A stretch of 64,000 nt of DNA. Source: Camellia lanceoleosa. Lineage: Eukaryota > Streptophyta > Magnoliopsida > Ericales > Theaceae. The position numbers and the translations under genes are program-made. The notes beneath the pieces were generated by a model, which did no database searches, had not been told where the DNA came from, and saw nothing but the letters and a program-made list of their open reading frames with translations. Every line of letters begins with the position of its first letter. Position 1 is the stretch's first letter. Location: positions 86,370,717-86,434,716 of the forward strand of contig CM045762.1 of the NCBI GenBank assembly GCA_025200525.1. Direction: 5' to 3'. Below, in pieces: positions 46,341-58,430 of the stretch.

Positions 46341-47170
46341 CCTCGGTTTGCGTGCCCGCGTGCACGCATTTCGAGGCACTTCATTTTCATCCATCGGCTT
46401 CTTATGTGAGTATAGCTGAGGCTTTCTCATGTTAGTGTAAGCCCAATTTGCATTGCGAATGCTGTTTCATGCTTTAGGATCATCGCCTCGGTTTGCGTGC
46501 CCGCAGGCACGCATTTCGAGGCACTCCATTCTCATCTCTCGGCCTCTTATGTGAGTGTGGCTGAGGCTCTCTCATGTTAGTATAAGTCCATTTTACATTC
46601 TGTATGTCATTTTAGTCTCATTGCATCGAGTATGCCACTGCCTCAGTTTGCGTGCCCGTGTGCACGCATTTCGAGGCACTTCATTTTCATCCATTGGCCT
46701 CCTATGTGAGAGTGGCTGAGACTCTCTCATGTTGGTATAAGCCCATTTTGCATTGTCATGCCATTTTAGTCTCATTACATCACGTGTGTCATTTCCTCGG
46801 TCTGCGTGCCTGTATGCACGCATTTCGAGGCATCTCGTTTTCATCAGCATAGTGCATACTAGGTTGTATCTTAGATTACATTCATGTATTTTCTCAGTTT
46901 GCGTGCCCGTGTGCACGCATTTCGAGACATCTCATTTCAGTCTCATTGTATATCATATTTCAAGTCGTTTCATGCCTTTATGTCATTGCCTAGGTTTGCG
47001 TACCCGTGTGCATGCATTTCAAAGCACTTCTTTTTATTCGGTGGCCTCCTGTGTGAGTGTGGCTGAGGTCCACTCATGTTAGCGTAAGCCCAATTGCATT
47101 GTGTATGCCATTTTATGCCTTAGGATCATTTTCTCGGTTTGCGTGCCCGTGTGCACGCATTCCGAGACAT
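46341..47170. repeat. Minisatellite of about 40-bp cores with internal hairpins in the large LTR
   Basis: Seven copies of a core beginning CCTCGGTTTGCGTGCCCG and containing GTGCACGCATTTCGAGGCA, near 46,341, 46,486, 46,641, 46,795, 46,892, 46,989 and 47,132, with 95-155-bp spacing. Each core can pair TGCGTGC with GCACGCA. Cys/His-rich frames through it are by-products. Confidence 0.85.
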
Positions 47171-48918
47171 CTCATTTTCATAGCATTGTGTATGTTAGGA
47201 TTGTATATTAGTTGCATTTCATGCATATCATGCATGTCGCATAGTGTTCGGGATAGGAGTTAGCCTGGGCACGGGAAACGAGGTACGTTTCGTACTCCGA
47301 GTGACGGAACGTGTCTCAATTCCCCAGTCACCGACACTCCGAATTATCTGTGATGGAGTTAGGTTTTGTTGTAGCATTCATATGTATTCATCCTATATTG
47401 AGTTGTGCAATTCGGCTCCTCGGCCATCATGCATCGATATGCGTGATTGGTGGTACGAGGATCGAGACATGCATATATTTATGAAATACATTGCTATGCC
47501 CCTTTCCTGCTCTCTGTTGTAGCAAAATAAAGAATCAACAACTTTTCGGGACTCGGCACGCATTTCGAGAAACATTGTAAACAGAGGCTAATTGGGGCAT
47601 CCTAGTGGATTTCCGCGCAAGGCAGCCCAACATGCATCATTTCATTATCCGGAGTAGAGTCAAGGCAGTCCCTGGCTTGCATGCCATTTTACAGCTTTCT
47701 TATTTAATTTGTTAATTAATTCGGACTGTATTATTCTTTTATTCGGACTGTATTATTCTTTTATTCGGACTGTATTATTTATTCGGACCCTCTGCGAAAG
47801 GGCATAATTGTAATAAATGTGGGTGAGTGTGATGTATGTCTTCCAACCCCACGTCTTTCTTCCCTTTTATTTATCCGCTTACGATGGTTAGATATACGGC
47901 ATATTTCAATTAGCATACAGTATGACAGCATGTTTACATCATTCATCTGTTTCGCACGCACCGGGCTCGGCGCATCATACAAACTGCATTTGTATTTCAA
48001 TTCCAAATTGAATACTTGATAGTTGTAGCATTTCATATGTCATGTTTAGAATAGTCGAGCCTGCTATAGTTGCATTTTTGCATGTGTTGCATTAGGCATT
48101 ACTGTATACTTAGGACCATGCATGATTTCTAACATAGCTTCTGTTTTGGCTTGGAGTACTCGGTGAGTTTTATGCTTTAGCATCCTTGCATGCGTGTGAG
48201 TGCTGCCATGAATAGCATGCTTACCATGAGGCTAAATGCTTATGTGATATAACTGCCTTGAATGCCTGTGGGTGGAGGTTGAGTTACTTGAATTGGGACA
48301 ATTCATCAAATGCTTGTTTTAAGCCCACTAGATAGTGGCAAAATCATGTTTTCTAAGCCCACCCGAGGGTGGCAAATCCACGTCTTAGCCTACTTGCGGG
48401 TAGCACCATCAAACCATTTTTCAAACAAACAAACGCGAAGTGTCTTGTTCCAATTCAGGCAATTCAGTCTATACTTGTATGCTGTGCGCATCACATAGTA
48501 ACCTAGGCTAATAACCGGAATAAGAACTCACAATGTTTTCAAAAACAGATATCATGGTTAGTAGAGGCCGGTCTTTGACCGGCGAAGTGCTCAAGTGACC
48601 TTCCCCAATCGTACCCAAGTTCCCGAGCCGAGGCAACTTTGGTGATGACGGACACGTGGCCTTTGACACCGAGTCAGGGTTTCCTAAATTTCCCATTTTA
48701 AAATATTTAGGTGGCGACTCTGTATCTGGCGAAGCAGTCCATGTTTGGCACTTCTTTCAAAAAATCTGTTTTCAAAACGATTTGCCGGATTTGGACTCTT
48801 CGGTTCAAGATTGAGAACCGTGACATTTGAGTCCTTCGATCTGTAGTGACCCAATATCGAACCAGAACGGGGGGGACTCGCAATCCCTTCCCCCGGGATG
48901 CGTTCGAGGACGTCTACA

Positions 48919-49171
48919 CAAGTCGTTTTAACTTCTCTAATACACACACTCTTTTTAACTTTTCACATACCTATTGCAAACAGTGAGTCTTCTTTTTGTT
49001 TTCTCTTTATTGACTTCTCACTTTTACACTTTCAACTTCAGTGACCACATATGCAAACAGTAAGTTTTTTTTTTATTTTCTCCTTCTTGACTTTTCTTTT
49101 TGTTTACTGTTTTAATATTGTAGTTAGATAGCGCATAAAAATATTTGTGATTTGTCTAGCGAATAAAAAAT
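48919..49171. other. Continuation of the Helitron-like piece after the solo LTR
   Basis: The bases after the duplication (aacttctctaatac) resemble the 'aacttctc' block found before 44,065, so the host element probably resumes here. 'gcaaacagtgagtcttctttt' recurs as 'gcaaacagtaagtttttt'. Confidence 0.4.
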
Positions 49172-49945
49172 TATAATTTGATTTTTTAATATGATTGAAG
49201 TTAGATGAATATAAACCTTCACAAAGAGAAAAATGTGATTATAATTAGTTGAATGATTCTTTTTTTTTAATGTGATTGTAATTAGTTTAATAGTTCTTTT
49301 TTTCATTTATTTATTTTATTATGGGAAAAATGTAATGTGATTGTAGTTTGTTCAATGGCTTTTTTTTTTTTTTAATATGATTGTTGTAGTTAGTTCAATG
49401 GTTTTTTTTTTTTTAATGTTATTTAATCTTTTTATTTACTATTTTAATTTTAGTTTTGATTTTTTAATATGATTGAAGTTAGATAAATATAAACCCTCAC
49501 ATTTTTAATGTGATTATAATTAGTTGAATGATTTTTTTTAATGTGATTGTAATTAGTTTAATAGTTTTTTTTTTCATGTATTTATTTTATTATGGGAAAA
49601 ATGTGATGTGATTGTAGTTTGTTCAATGGCTCTTTTTTTTAAATATGATTGTTGTAGTTAGTTCAATGGTTTTTTTTTTTTTTAATGTTATTTAATCTTT
49701 TTATTTACTATTTTAATTTTATTTTTAATATGACTGAAGTTAGATAAACATAAACACTTACGAAGAAAAAAATGTAATTGTAGTTAGTTCAATGGTTCTT
49801 TTTTTAAAATGTGATTGTAGTTAGTCAATGGTTCTTTTTTCATTTATTTATTTTTTTTATTATGAAAAAAATGTCATGTGATTGTAGTTTGTTCAATGGT
49901 TCTTTTTTTAATGTGATTTAATCTTTTATTTACTGTTTTAGTGGT
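49172..49945. repeat. Tandem array of a roughly 280-bp AT-rich unit, about 2.7 copies
   Basis: 49,172-49,454 and 49,455-49,732 align along their length (blocks 'aatatgattgaagttagat', 'attatgggaaaaatgt', 'tagttagttcaatggt'), and a partial third copy follows. Further, looser copies of 'gtgatttgattt' and 'ttaactcactgtgtttttt' continue to about 50,520. No coding. Confidence 0.8.
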
Positions 49946-50546
49946 TTTTCTTTACAATTATTTATGAAAAAAATATGATTATAGTTAGATAGCATAAAAA
50001 TATTTGTGATTTGATTTGATTTGATTTTTTTTTTCTGATTTGATTTTTAAAGTATCAATTATTGATAATGATTAGATTATATTTTGAAAAAAAAAAATTG
50101 TAATTGATTTTTTTAACTCACTGTGTTTTTTGAAAAAAAAATTATTGTGTTTTTTTAACTATCAATTCACTTAATTTGTGATTTGATTTTTAACTCACTG
50201 TGTTTTTTGAAAAACAAAATGGATTGTAGTCATTAGGGTCACATAATGTACCAATTATTGATGATGATTAGATTGTATTTTGACCCAAAAAAAATTGTAA
50301 TTGATCTTTTTAACTCACTATATTTTTGAAAAATAAGTTATTGTGTTTTTTAATTATCAATTGACTTAATTTGTGATTGATTTTTTTAATTATTGATGAT
50401 GATTAGATAGCATTAAAAAAATTGTGATTTGTATGATTGAAATTATCTAATTTTGTTTATAATTTTATTTTTTAATATGATTGAAGTTAGATAAAAATTA
50501 ACACTCACAAAAAAAAAAATGTTATTGTAGTTTGTTCAATAGTTTT
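49946..50546. other. AT-rich DNA with loose repeats
   Basis: Continuation of the array in degraded form: 'aactcactgtgttttttga' twice, and 'gatgatgattagatt' variants. No gene. Confidence 0.5.
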
Positions 50547-51106
50547 TGATGATACAGTGAGTCCTCGTGAATGGGTTGGACCGATCCAAGCTCCTCAAGC
50601 CCACTGGATAACCTGCAAGCAAGTCCAATCGGGGAACGGGGTAGTCCCCCGGCGAACCCTCCGGTGTGTGAATTAGAAAAGGTGATGGACAAAATGTAGA
50701 GAGAGAGAGAGAGGGGATGGAAAACTTAACCTTCTTCTTGTCTTCGAGCTTTGCTTATATCCTTTGGTAATCATTTCGCTGTCTCAGCCGTTCTGACCTT
50801 CCCGCCGAAAGCTTGCGCCGTGGTTCGTCTTGTTCAGGGTGAGGGGGCGCCATTCCGGCTGAGGGGTGTTGTCGCAATAAATGCTGTGATGGGTTGCATT
50901 AATGGTGATGTGCTGTGGCAATAACTTTGCAGATCTTTGTCTGGACGTGGTTCGCTGCACCCGCCACGTGTCCGGGCATCATTGGCCTTTCTCGCCGATT
51001 GGCCTCCATTGTCCGGTTTACTTGACCGGGTTGTGCAATGGGATCTAGATGGTGGGCTTGGGTTTACTCATGGTGGGCCGTGGTCCTTGTGGGCCTATCC
51101 CTGTCA
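50547..51106 (-). mobile_element. Solo LTR (560 bp)
   Basis: It begins TGATGATACAG and ends ATCCCTGTCA with a perfect 5-bp duplication gtttt on both sides (50,542-50,546 and 51,107-51,111). It contains 'agtcccccggcgaaccctcc', which recurs in the partial LTR at the window's right end. A 'ggatataagc' on the minus strand suggests minus orientation. Single LTR, no internal region. Confidence 0.85.
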
Positions 51107-51127
51107 GTTTTAAATAATCTTTTTTTA

Positions 51128-51566
51128 TTTATACTATATATTAAGCAAAAGGGGGTTTTTAACCCCTAAGGCTTGTGGGAGCTTTAATATCCCAATCTGA
51201 ATTTTCTAAATTTTTTATTTTTTATTTAAAAAAAAAATCTTAGCATTTATTGATTTAGTCAAAATCTCCTAATCAACATTCATTAAATTTTTTCAATCCA
51301 CATGTCTTTCCACATGCTTGCATTTATTAATTTGGTCAAAATCCCCTGATCAGCATTTAAAATCCCCTCATACAAATAATTATAGATACAATCATGTATA
51401 GTTCTTAGCATTCTTTTCAACTTCTCCCATACACTATGGTTAGTGATAAGATTGTTAAATTATTTTTATAAAAAATTTTAAAAAACGTAATTTATATATT
51501 AAAAAAAATCTAAAACAAATATAAATATCTATAATTATCTCGTGCATAGCACGAGTGATAGGTTAG
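51128..51566. mobile_element. Short Helitron-like element, copy 1
   Basis: Starts after an A with TTTATACTATATATTAAGC. Ends with a hairpin (CTCGTGC/GCACGAG), a short spacer and GGTTAG before T, close to the Helitron 3' pattern of a stem plus CTRR. It is 439 bp and non-coding. Confidence 0.65.
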
Positions 51567-51985
51567 TATAAAAAAGGACAAAAAGGGGTTTTTAACCCCC
51601 AAGGCTTGTGAGAGTTTCAATATCTCAATATGAATTTTTAAAATTTTTAATTTAAAAAAAATAAAATTTAGCATTTATTGATTTGGTCAAAATCTCTTGA
51701 TCAACATTTATTAACTTTTTTCAATCCACATGTCTGCATTTATTGATTTGGTCAAAATCCCTTGATCAGCATTTAAAATCCTCTCAAACAAATAATTATA
51801 GATACAATCCGTATATATTTACTGCAGTATCCTTTTCAACTTCTCCCATACACTATGGTTAGTGATAAGATTGTTAAATTATTTTTATAAAAAATCTTAA
51901 AAAACATAATTTATAGATTAAAAAAAATCTAAAACAAATATAAATATCTATAATTATCCCGTGCAGAGCACGAGTGATAGGTTAG
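51567..51985. mobile_element. Short Helitron-like element, copy 2, in tandem
   Basis: It follows copy 1 directly, lacks a clean 5' terminus, and repeats its body ('ggggtttttaaccccc', 'gtcaaaatc', 'acactatggttagtgata') and its 3' end (CCCGTGC/GCACGAG stem, then GGTTAG and T). Confidence 0.65.
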
Positions 51986-52663
51986 TCTTTTATATATTGA
52001 AATGTATGTTTTTTTTCTTATTTACTTTGTATTTTCATATTATTTGCATTAGTTTTAATTCTTTTATCTTTATTAAAAGAAGGTCGGGGTAATTATATCA
52101 AAACTGTCAAGTTACTTGTATTTTTTTAAATTTCAAGAGAGATTAGTATAATTTAACTCAAAAAAAAAAAAAAAAGTTTTCTTGTAGTGATACTTTTGCC
52201 CAAGATAAGAAATTTCAAAATTGTGTGGTCCAATCTATTTTACAATTTTTTTTTTATTAAAAAAACATATTTGTCACCTTATAAACATAAAAATCGTCAT
52301 GTATAAATACATATAAGACTTCCATCTTTTTTAGCATCACACATGTGAGCCAAGTCCCATATGATTTCCCTTGTTTGCTTCTATTTTTTTTTTTTTTTTC
52401 AAATACTCCCAGCATTATGTTGATATATGTTCATAATTTTATACAATAATATTATGAATACAAAAATTAAATATAGAATAGGATACAAAATTGCTTGATT
52501 AGATAATATGCTACGAGATTTATCCATTTTAAGAAAATATTGTTCATCAATGTACTTTTTTTTATTTTATTTTAATTATATGTTTAGTTTTTGTATTTTC
52601 AGACCTCCTTATTTCTATATACTAGTTTTAATTAAATTTCTCTAGCTACTCTAATTTTTACAG
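51986..52663. other. Intergenic DNA, no gene seen
   Basis: AT-rich. 52,085-52,160 read in reverse resembles the end of the MULE-like family seen at 12,947 and 21,427 (ttaaattatactaatctc), probably an old copy end. Confidence 0.45.
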
Positions 52664-55609
52664 TTTTTTTTTTTTTTTGATCGGCAAAGGAAATCTTTAT
52701 TGATGAAAACATACAAGGTATGATAAATTACATCAATAAAGAGGAGTTTGGAGCTATCACAAGCTCCAAGCGCCAGTTGGTGAGGAACCAACAAAACAGA
52801 GCAAAAGAAGTTGCCATAAAATCAGACCAAGATGAAAAAAAAAAATAAAAAAATAGAAAGTAGCAGCAGAGACTAACAGATAAATCAAACTTCAAGACAT
52901 CAATACAATCAACAAAGACTAACAGGTAGCTCAAACAGTTAGCACCAACCCGAGATCACCCACAACTTCACAACAAAGGCTACTCCTTACAGCAGGACAG
53001 CACATCATTTCAAACAGCTCTACATATTTACAACAGAACCTCCCAACCACTTCATGATTTGTCTCAAATTAAGGATGAAATCTTGCATTGAAAAATAGAA
53101 GTCTCTAAGGAATGGTTTTAACCAAAAAGCAATCTTGTACTTAATTAAATCACAGAGTTCTGTCAGGTTTGGAAGAGTTGCTCTAAACACACCTTCATTT
53201 CTACACTTCCATATTGACCACATCACAGCCAATGGAATGACCCTCCAAATCTTCATTTCTTTCTTCTTTAGCTTCCCCCTTGCCCACCACAGAAGAAGAC
53301 TCCCCACAGAGCTTGGTATAGCAGCTTGGACATCCCATCACTTCAACATTTCAGCCCAAATCTTCCACACAAAGGGGCACCAAATTAATACATGATTCAC
53401 TGATTCTCTGCCACTGTCGCAAAACACACAGGCTATCGAGGCAATCTGATTAATCACTCCCAGTTTTTGTAAAAACTCCTTTGTCTTAACTCTCATTTTC
53501 CAAGCAAACCAACCAAAAGCCTACACCTTAGGAGGGATGTAATTGAGCCAAATTAGTTTGGTAATACTCATGGTGGTACCTGCATTGTCCACAACAAACT
53601 TATAGAAAGCTGCTACATTTAGCACCCCAGAAGGTGAGGTTGACCATACAGGCTGGTCAGCACACTCTGGACACACTGCAGGAGCCACCAACAAGTAATT
53701 AAGAAGCCTATCCAGCTCCTTCTCCTCCCATTCATATAACTCCCTTCTAAATGCCAAGGACCAGTCACCAACTATAATTTTCTTATCAACCAGTACTCTC
53801 AATGATTCCTTTTTTTTTCCATAGACAACCTATACAGAGTTGGGAATTCATCCTTCAAACAAGTTGACTGACACCATGTATCAGACCAAAACCTGATCCT
53901 CCTCCCATCCCCAACCTTCAAATGAAAATTATTCAAATAAAAATCCTTTAGACTGTTGCACTGTTTAGCAATAGAAATGATCCCTTTCCAGACTGCCAAA
54001 CGGCTATTAGATGGAATAAGAGATGGAATCCAGCCACCCACCTTCATCTTATATCTGTTGCAAATTACCCTTTTCCACAAAGCATCATTTTCACTACCAA
54101 ACCTCCACCACCATTTAATTAGCAAACACTTGTTCACATCCTTTATTTTCCTGATGCCCAATCCTCCTTGATCCACTCTTTTAGACAAGTCCTGCCATTT
54201 GATCATATGAATTTTTCTTTCCATTTCAGAACCACCCCACAAGAATGTAGCTTGAAGCTTCTCCAACTCTCTAGCAACCCCTTCAGGCATCTTGAACAAC
54301 GACGAAATAATACACTGGCAATGTTGATGTTACTGCTTTAACAAGTGTTAGCCTCCTTGCAAAAGACAACATTTTCCTTTTCCAACCAGCTAGTTTGCTT
54401 TTGACTTTATTCACAACTGGTTTCCAAGTAGCTTTCTTCATTGGGTTAGCTCCTAATGGCAGCCCTAGATAACTGAGAGGTAATGATTTGATTTTACAAT
54501 TCAGTACTGTAGCAAAACCATCCATCATCTAACTAGAAACACCCACACCACATACAACACGTTTATGAATGTTTATTTTCAGGCCAGACATGATTTCGAA
54601 GCACCTTAGCACCCTTTTCAACTTCCTCACCTCATCCACCTCAGCTTCATAGAATAATAATGAGTCATCTGCAAATTATAGATGAGTTAACAAAACACTA
54701 TCATAGCCTACCTTTACACCTTTAATCAGGCCTAACTCACGAACACTGTTCAATAACATGTGTAGACCTTCTGCTACTAGATTAAACAGAAAATGGGATA
54801 AAGGGTCTCCTTGTCTTAGACCCCTTTGTGGGCTAAACTCTTCAGTAGGAGATCCATTGACGAGCACTGAGACCCTTACAGTTGTTACACACTCCTTAAT
54901 TCAATTGGTCCACTTAGCTCCAAACCCAAACTTAGAAATCATAGAGAACAGAAAACCCCAATTAATAGAATCATATGCCTTTTCAAAATCCAACTGAATG
55001 AGTACTCCCTTCTTTTTGGCTTTCTTCCATCCATCAACAACCTCATTAGCAATTAGCACCCCATCTAGAATATTCTTTCCACTTAAGAATGCAGACTGAG
55101 ATTCACTTATGATATGTCGCATCACAGTTTTTAGTCTATTTGCCAACAGTTTTGCTATAATCTTGTAGATTGAGCCCACTAAGCTTATAGGTCTATAGTC
55201 AGATAGCCCTGTTGGATTATCCCTCTTAGGAATGAGGGTTATGAAAGAACTGTTATACCCTTCACCAATTTACCATTCTTATGAAATTATTTTACAAAGT
55301 TAATCACATCACCCTTCATGACTTTCCAAAACTTCTGAAAACACAGCAAATTAAAACCATCAAGTCCTGGTGCTTTATTCCCATCACAGTCCATCACTGT
55401 TGCTTTGATTTCTACTTCTATAAATTCTATTTCTAATAGACCAAACCTCACCCTACCTTCTACTGATGGAAAATGACCCCCCAACTCAGGTTTTGATGGC
55501 CAGTGCTCTGAGTACTAATTCTTAAAGTGCTCAAAAACCTTACTCTTCACGTGACTCGGATCTTCAAACACCACATCCCCTTCTATGATAGAATTTATTT
55601 CATTTCTTA
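52664..55609 (-). pseudogene. LINE retrotransposon, 3' part (reverse transcriptase to poly-A)
   Basis: Minus strand, with a 15-base poly-A tail at 52,664-52,678. From 55,609 down: GNKAPGLDGFNLLCFQKFW, SESQSAFLSGKNILDGVLIA, LDFEKAYDSINW (first catalytic Asp), PQRGLRQGDPLS, FADDSLLF (the catalytic YADD-type box), SYLGLPLGANP, GVARELEKLQATFLWGG, QGGLGIRKIKDVNKCLLIKW and a zinc-binding RT-associated end with tail-proximal frames to 53,020. Stops and frame changes break it. Its upstream end is cut by the Harbinger element and continues at 63,142. Confidence 0.93.
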
Positions 55610-55639
55610 GGGTATGTTTGGTAACCATTTTATTTTCAG

Positions 55640-57309
55640 TTTACAGTTTATATTTACAAAAATTTAAAAAACTGTGCTAAAAACTCGTTTGGTAAAAAAA
55701 TTAGTTTATAATTCGACTTCTCAGTTTATAAATTCCACCCAAAAAACGGAAACAGAAAAAATGTGTTTTCGCTGATTTATTAAACTGGCACTGTAGCGGA
55801 AGTTACTGTAGCGGAGCTACAGTAACTTAATTGTTGGCAACTTGACCCTGGTTCAAATCTCCGCAGCAACTGAATTGAATTTATTTTGTCCCAACGTTAA
55901 ACTAAAAGTTGTATCTCATCTTCCTCCACTTCATTCATGTTGACTTGAACTTCACAGATCAGGTTAGTCTCTCTCTCTCTCTCTCTCCCCTCTCTTCTCT
56001 CTCTGTCTCCCCTCTCTTTTCTGTGTTCACCGACCTTGCTCTTTGTGTTCACCGAGCTTCGATTTTTTTTTTTTTCTAAAACAGTATGTTGCAAACATGC
56101 AGATCTTTGTAGATCTGTTAACAAATTGATCTCAGGTCTCTTTCTTCTCTCTCTCTTGCTATGGTTTGTAGGTTAATAGATCTGTTATGAAATCGATTAA
56201 TGATGAGACAAAGGGTATGTTTGTTTGTTGACAAATCGATTTCATGTGCACTTAGGTCTCTTTCTTCTCTCTCTTCTCGATGGCAGCTTCGATTTCATGG
56301 CAGCTTTGGGATTTCAGCTGCCATCAAATTGATGGCAGCTTTGGGATTTCATGGCAGCTGAGATCAATTTGATAGCAGCTTCGATGGCAACAAATTGATC
56401 TCATATTTTTGTAGAGCTACCATGGTGGTGGTTTTTTTTTTTTTTTCTGAAACAACAAATCTATTTTGCAGATCTTTTGCAAAATTTCCGAACCACATTG
56501 ATCTCACTCTTAGGTCAGTCTCTCTTTCTCTGTTATGCAAAATTTTGGAACCAGAAATCTGTTCTGCCATGGTTGGTTGTAGATCTGTGCTACATTTTGT
56601 AGATCTGTACTATAATTTGTTCTGCATTTTTTTTCCAAACCAGAAATTTGTTCTGAAGAAGAAATCTGTTAGGCCTCTTGTAACTGGTCTTCACTGTAAT
56701 GAAATCTGGAGAACAAAGTTAATCAAGTTAAAAACTTGGGCATGCTTTCATAGATGTATCTATTTGGATCCCTTTAGTTAAAAACAGAGTATGGAAGTTT
56801 ATATTTGGATCCCTTTAGGCTAGATCAATTTTTACATTGCTTTGTCTGTGGAAAGTGACCTTTTAATTGTCTGCTTAGGTCCTTTCAAACATGTCTTGAG
56901 TTTTGATATATATTTCTTCTTCCTTTTTTTTTTATTAAAAAAAAAGAAAAACACAAAAAGAAAACAAACAAACTTAATGAAGAGCATACATCCACAACTG
57001 TTCTTTTAATTATAAAAAGGGAAAACCTAATCTCACACATTGAGGGGAGTGATCTTGGGTGTCATCTTCCTTTAATAGAGCTGTAGCTCACTTTAGTATA
57101 TCCTATATTCAAAAACATTATAACATATTATGATGTAACCACTAATGTTCACAACCCTCCATGTAAAATTCAGTTGGTTTTAGCTTCAATTGGAACATGA
57201 AATCAATTGGCCTAGAGCAAAATCAAACACTTTTAACAAAATGCTAGTATGCTACTGCTGGAAAATTTGACTGCTAGTACACTTTTAACAGAATGCTAGT
57301 ATACTTTGT
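55640..57309 (+). other. Harbinger 5' subterminal region
   Basis: Contains (TC)n near 55,971, repeated 'gatggcagctt' and 'gggatttca' blocks at 56,279-56,400, and several 'agatctgt' blocks. It probably holds the element's promoter and leader. No coding seen. Confidence 0.5.
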
Positions 57310-58225
57310 ATAGATTTCGAAGATTTGATTGGTCTGTACTATTTTTTTGGTGGGCAAAAAAAAAAAAAAAAAAGAACTCTGAAAAATGAAGGAAATGGGC
57401 GAGTGAGATTCTTTTCTCTGGTGAGTTACAATGTTCAGTGTAAATATAACATGATATGTTTGCATATATGTATGTGTTTGGATTGGTTTTCCTCTTCAGT
57501 TTCTGGTTTTTTCTCTTTCATGTGTCGGTTTTATGCTTTTTTTAGGGTCCAAGTTCAGATTTTCATGTTTGTATTGATGGGTTTTGCTTGAAACTGAATT
57601 GGGTTTTGGGGAGATTTCGAATATTTGACTGGTTCTGTACTATTTTTTTGGTGGACAAAAAAAAAAAATACTCTGAAAAATGAAGAAAATGGGAAGGTGA
57701 GATATTTTTGTCTAGTGAGTTACAATGTTCATTGTATATATATATGACATGATATGTTCGCATATATGTATGTGTTTGGATTGGTTTTTTTCTTCAATTT
57801 CTGGTTTTTTCTCAGTATTATGTGGTTTTAAGGGTCCAAGTTCTGATTTTTCATATTTTTGTTGAGGGGTTTTGCTTGAAACTGTATTGGGTTTTGAGAG
57901 ATTTTGAATATTTGACTAGTTCTGTACTATTTTTTTGGGGCCAAAAAAAAAAACTCTGAAAAATGATGGAAATTGGAGAGTCAGATCTTCTAGTTACTAG
58001 TTAAGAGCTTTAAGTGCATTGTCTGATGAGTTAAATGTTCATTGTATATATGTAGATGTATGTTTGGACATATGTATGTGCTTGGATTGGTTATCCTCTT
58101 CAATTTCTGGTTTTTTTCTCTTTCATGTGTCAGTATTATGTGGTTTTGAGGGTTCAATTTCAAATTTTCATATTTTTATTGATGGGTTTTGCTTGAAACT
58201 GAATTAGGTTTTGGGAGATTTCGAA
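57310..58225 (+). repeat. Three tandem copies of a roughly 300-bp unit upstream of ORF1
   Basis: Copies at about 57,310-57,615, 57,616-57,900 and 57,901-58,225 share 'tctgtactatttttttgg', 'aaactctgaaaaatga', 'catatatgtatgtg', 'ttggattggtt' and 'gggttttgcttgaaactg'. They lie 200 bp before the ORF1 start and may be promoter or leader repeats. Confidence 0.85.
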
Positions 58226-58430
58226 ATCTTTGAATGCTAGTACACTTTTAACAGAATGCTAGTAATCTATACAAAGTATACAATATTTACCCCCTACTTT
58301 AAAAAGATGACTGCTATGCCAACCCACAGGATATTTAAACTGCTGTTTGTTCTTCAATGTCTCTTCATTTTATTTGACTTATATTTTTTTGAAATTTGTT
58401 TATCTATCAATAAATATAAATATTTAGGCA

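Larger units (their letters stand above)
44065..48918 (+). mobile_element. Very large solo LTR (4,854 bp), Gypsy-like
   Basis: It starts TGTAGACACCCCATTTTTG and ends GAGGACGTCTACA, giving a perfect 7-bp terminal inverted repeat TGTAGAC/GTCTACA. The flanks caaat and caagt differ by one base, consistent with a 5-bp target duplication. No primer-binding site, polypurine tract or second LTR occurs inside, so I read it as one LTR. Its GC content is clearly higher than the surrounding DNA. Long frames inside (for example 44,175-45,002) have no family similarity and overlap each other. The size suits a Tat/Ogre-type Gypsy lineage, which is inference. Confidence 0.75.

Noticed and set aside
46593..47082. 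Cys/His-rich frames resembling zinc-finger repeats
   Set aside because: They are translations of the 40-bp minisatellite in several frames; spacing and residues follow the DNA repeat.
55790..55875. tRNA-like segment with a 'ggttcaaatctcc' B-box
   Set aside because: No matching A-box, acceptor stem or anticodon arm could be folded. It lies in the Harbinger subterminal region.
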